This document shows, piece after piece, positions 15,421-15,684 of a stretch of DNA of 15,684 nucleotides (the first letter of the stretch is position 1; every line of letters starts with the position of its first letter). The DNA comes from Planctomycetaceae bacterium (GTDB lineage Bacteria; Planctomycetota; Planctomycetia; Pirellulales; Thermoguttaceae), in NCBI GenBank assembly GCA_031261125.1, contig JAISJZ010000056.1, positions 1-15,684 on the forward strand. Reading direction: 5' to 3'. The notes beneath the pieces are model-generated. The model had not been told where the DNA came from. It ran no database searches and saw nothing but the letters and a program-made list of their open reading frames with translations. Position numbers and translations under genes: made by a program.

Positions 15421-15424
15421 GAGG
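15421..15424 (+). promoter_or_regulatory. Ribosome binding site of the DUF374-like gene
   Basis: GAGG (within AAGAGG, 15419-15424) lies 6 nt before the ATG at 15431 and supports that start in the short gap after asnB. Confidence 0.5.
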
Positions 15425-15430
15425 TTTGAA

Positions 15431-15684
15431 ATGAAAATTACATCGCCGCTGTTTTGGAAGACCGCAGGGTTGATGTCGACGATGTTTATCCGAAATTGGA
15501 TGAGTACCGTTGACTTCAAGGCGGCATTTTACGACCCCGCGATTGACCCGGCGATTTGGAGCGAAAAACGGAACTTCATTCTCCTGTTTTGGCACGAACA
15601 CATCTTGTTTCCGATTTTTTTACGGCGGAACAGCGACGTAACAATGCTGTTGAGTCAGCACGGCGATGCAGAAATCGTCGGTCA
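15431..15684 (+). CDS. DUF374 lysophospholipid-acyltransferase-like protein (partial)
   Basis: The first 84 codons are present and the window end cuts the gene. The start MKITSPLFWKTAGLMSTMFI has an upstream ribosome binding site. The segment FILLFWHEHILFPIFLRR followed by VTMLLSQHGDAEIVG matches the DUF374 family, which carries a conserved FWHxxLLxxxxxxRR and a VLVSQHxDGExI block. Members are related to acyltransferases of lipid A and phospholipid synthesis, and the His in FWH (residue 55) is the likely catalytic one. They act at the inner membrane; the N-terminal hydrophobic stretch fits peripheral membrane contact. It follows asnB closely, without an obvious functional tie. The substrate is unknown, and the remaining motifs lie outside the window. 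Confidence 0.78.
   Translation, partial: MKITSPLFWKTAGLMSTMFIRNWMSTVDFKAAFYDPAIDPAIWSEKRNFILLFWHEHILFPIFLRRNSDVTMLLSQHGDAEIVG

Overview
The window looks like planctomycete chromosome of moderate GC, probably from a host- or gut-associated lineage related to Pirellulales/Thermoguttaceae. The lineage is inferred from gene content only: a DUF1559 protein tail followed by a small lipoprotein, a DUF1080 protein beside a Tat-exported Gfo/Idh/MocA oxidoreductase, a PEP-CTERM protein, a secreted GH106-like glycosidase, and few Shine-Dalgarno sequences. No rRNA, tRNA, CRISPR array, transposase or phage gene was seen.

Left part (1-3075, + strand): the last 29 codons of a DUF1559 protein; a 186-bp gap holding a strong hairpin and inverted-repeat element; a transthyretin-like lipoprotein; a Sec-exported DUF1080 (3-keto-disaccharide hydrolase-like) protein; and a Tat-exported Gfo/Idh/MocA oxidoreductase. 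The last two could act together outside the cytoplasm on 3-keto sugars. A 450-bp gene-free stretch (3076-3527) follows. It holds hairpins, including three spaced copies of a GACCA-loop hairpin whose arms differ by compensating changes.

Middle part (3528-10379): a PEP-CTERM protein on the - strand diverges from a two-gene + strand unit, in which a 1,099-aa exported GH106-like alpha-L-rhamnosidase is followed 4 bp later by a 753-aa short UvrA-like protein. This UvrA lacks most of the insertion domain with part of the first zinc module, and carries an AT-rich palindromic repeat in frame at the junction between its two ATPase halves.

Right part (10397-15684): a - strand pair encodes a SurA/parvulin-type exported peptidyl-prolyl isomerase built as an internal tandem duplication, then a CinA-family protein with an altered C-terminal deamidase motif. 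Its clear sigma70-type promoter has a perfect 10-bp palindrome inside the spacer. Diverging from it, asnB (glutamine-dependent asparagine synthetase) has an extended -10 promoter and is followed by the start of a DUF374 lysophospholipid-acyltransferase-like gene cut by the window end.

The most interesting unexplained signals are the covarying GACCA-loop hairpins (3396-3476), the 14-bp-unit palindromic element inside the uvrA-like gene (about 9337-9415), and the hairpin element at 117-245.
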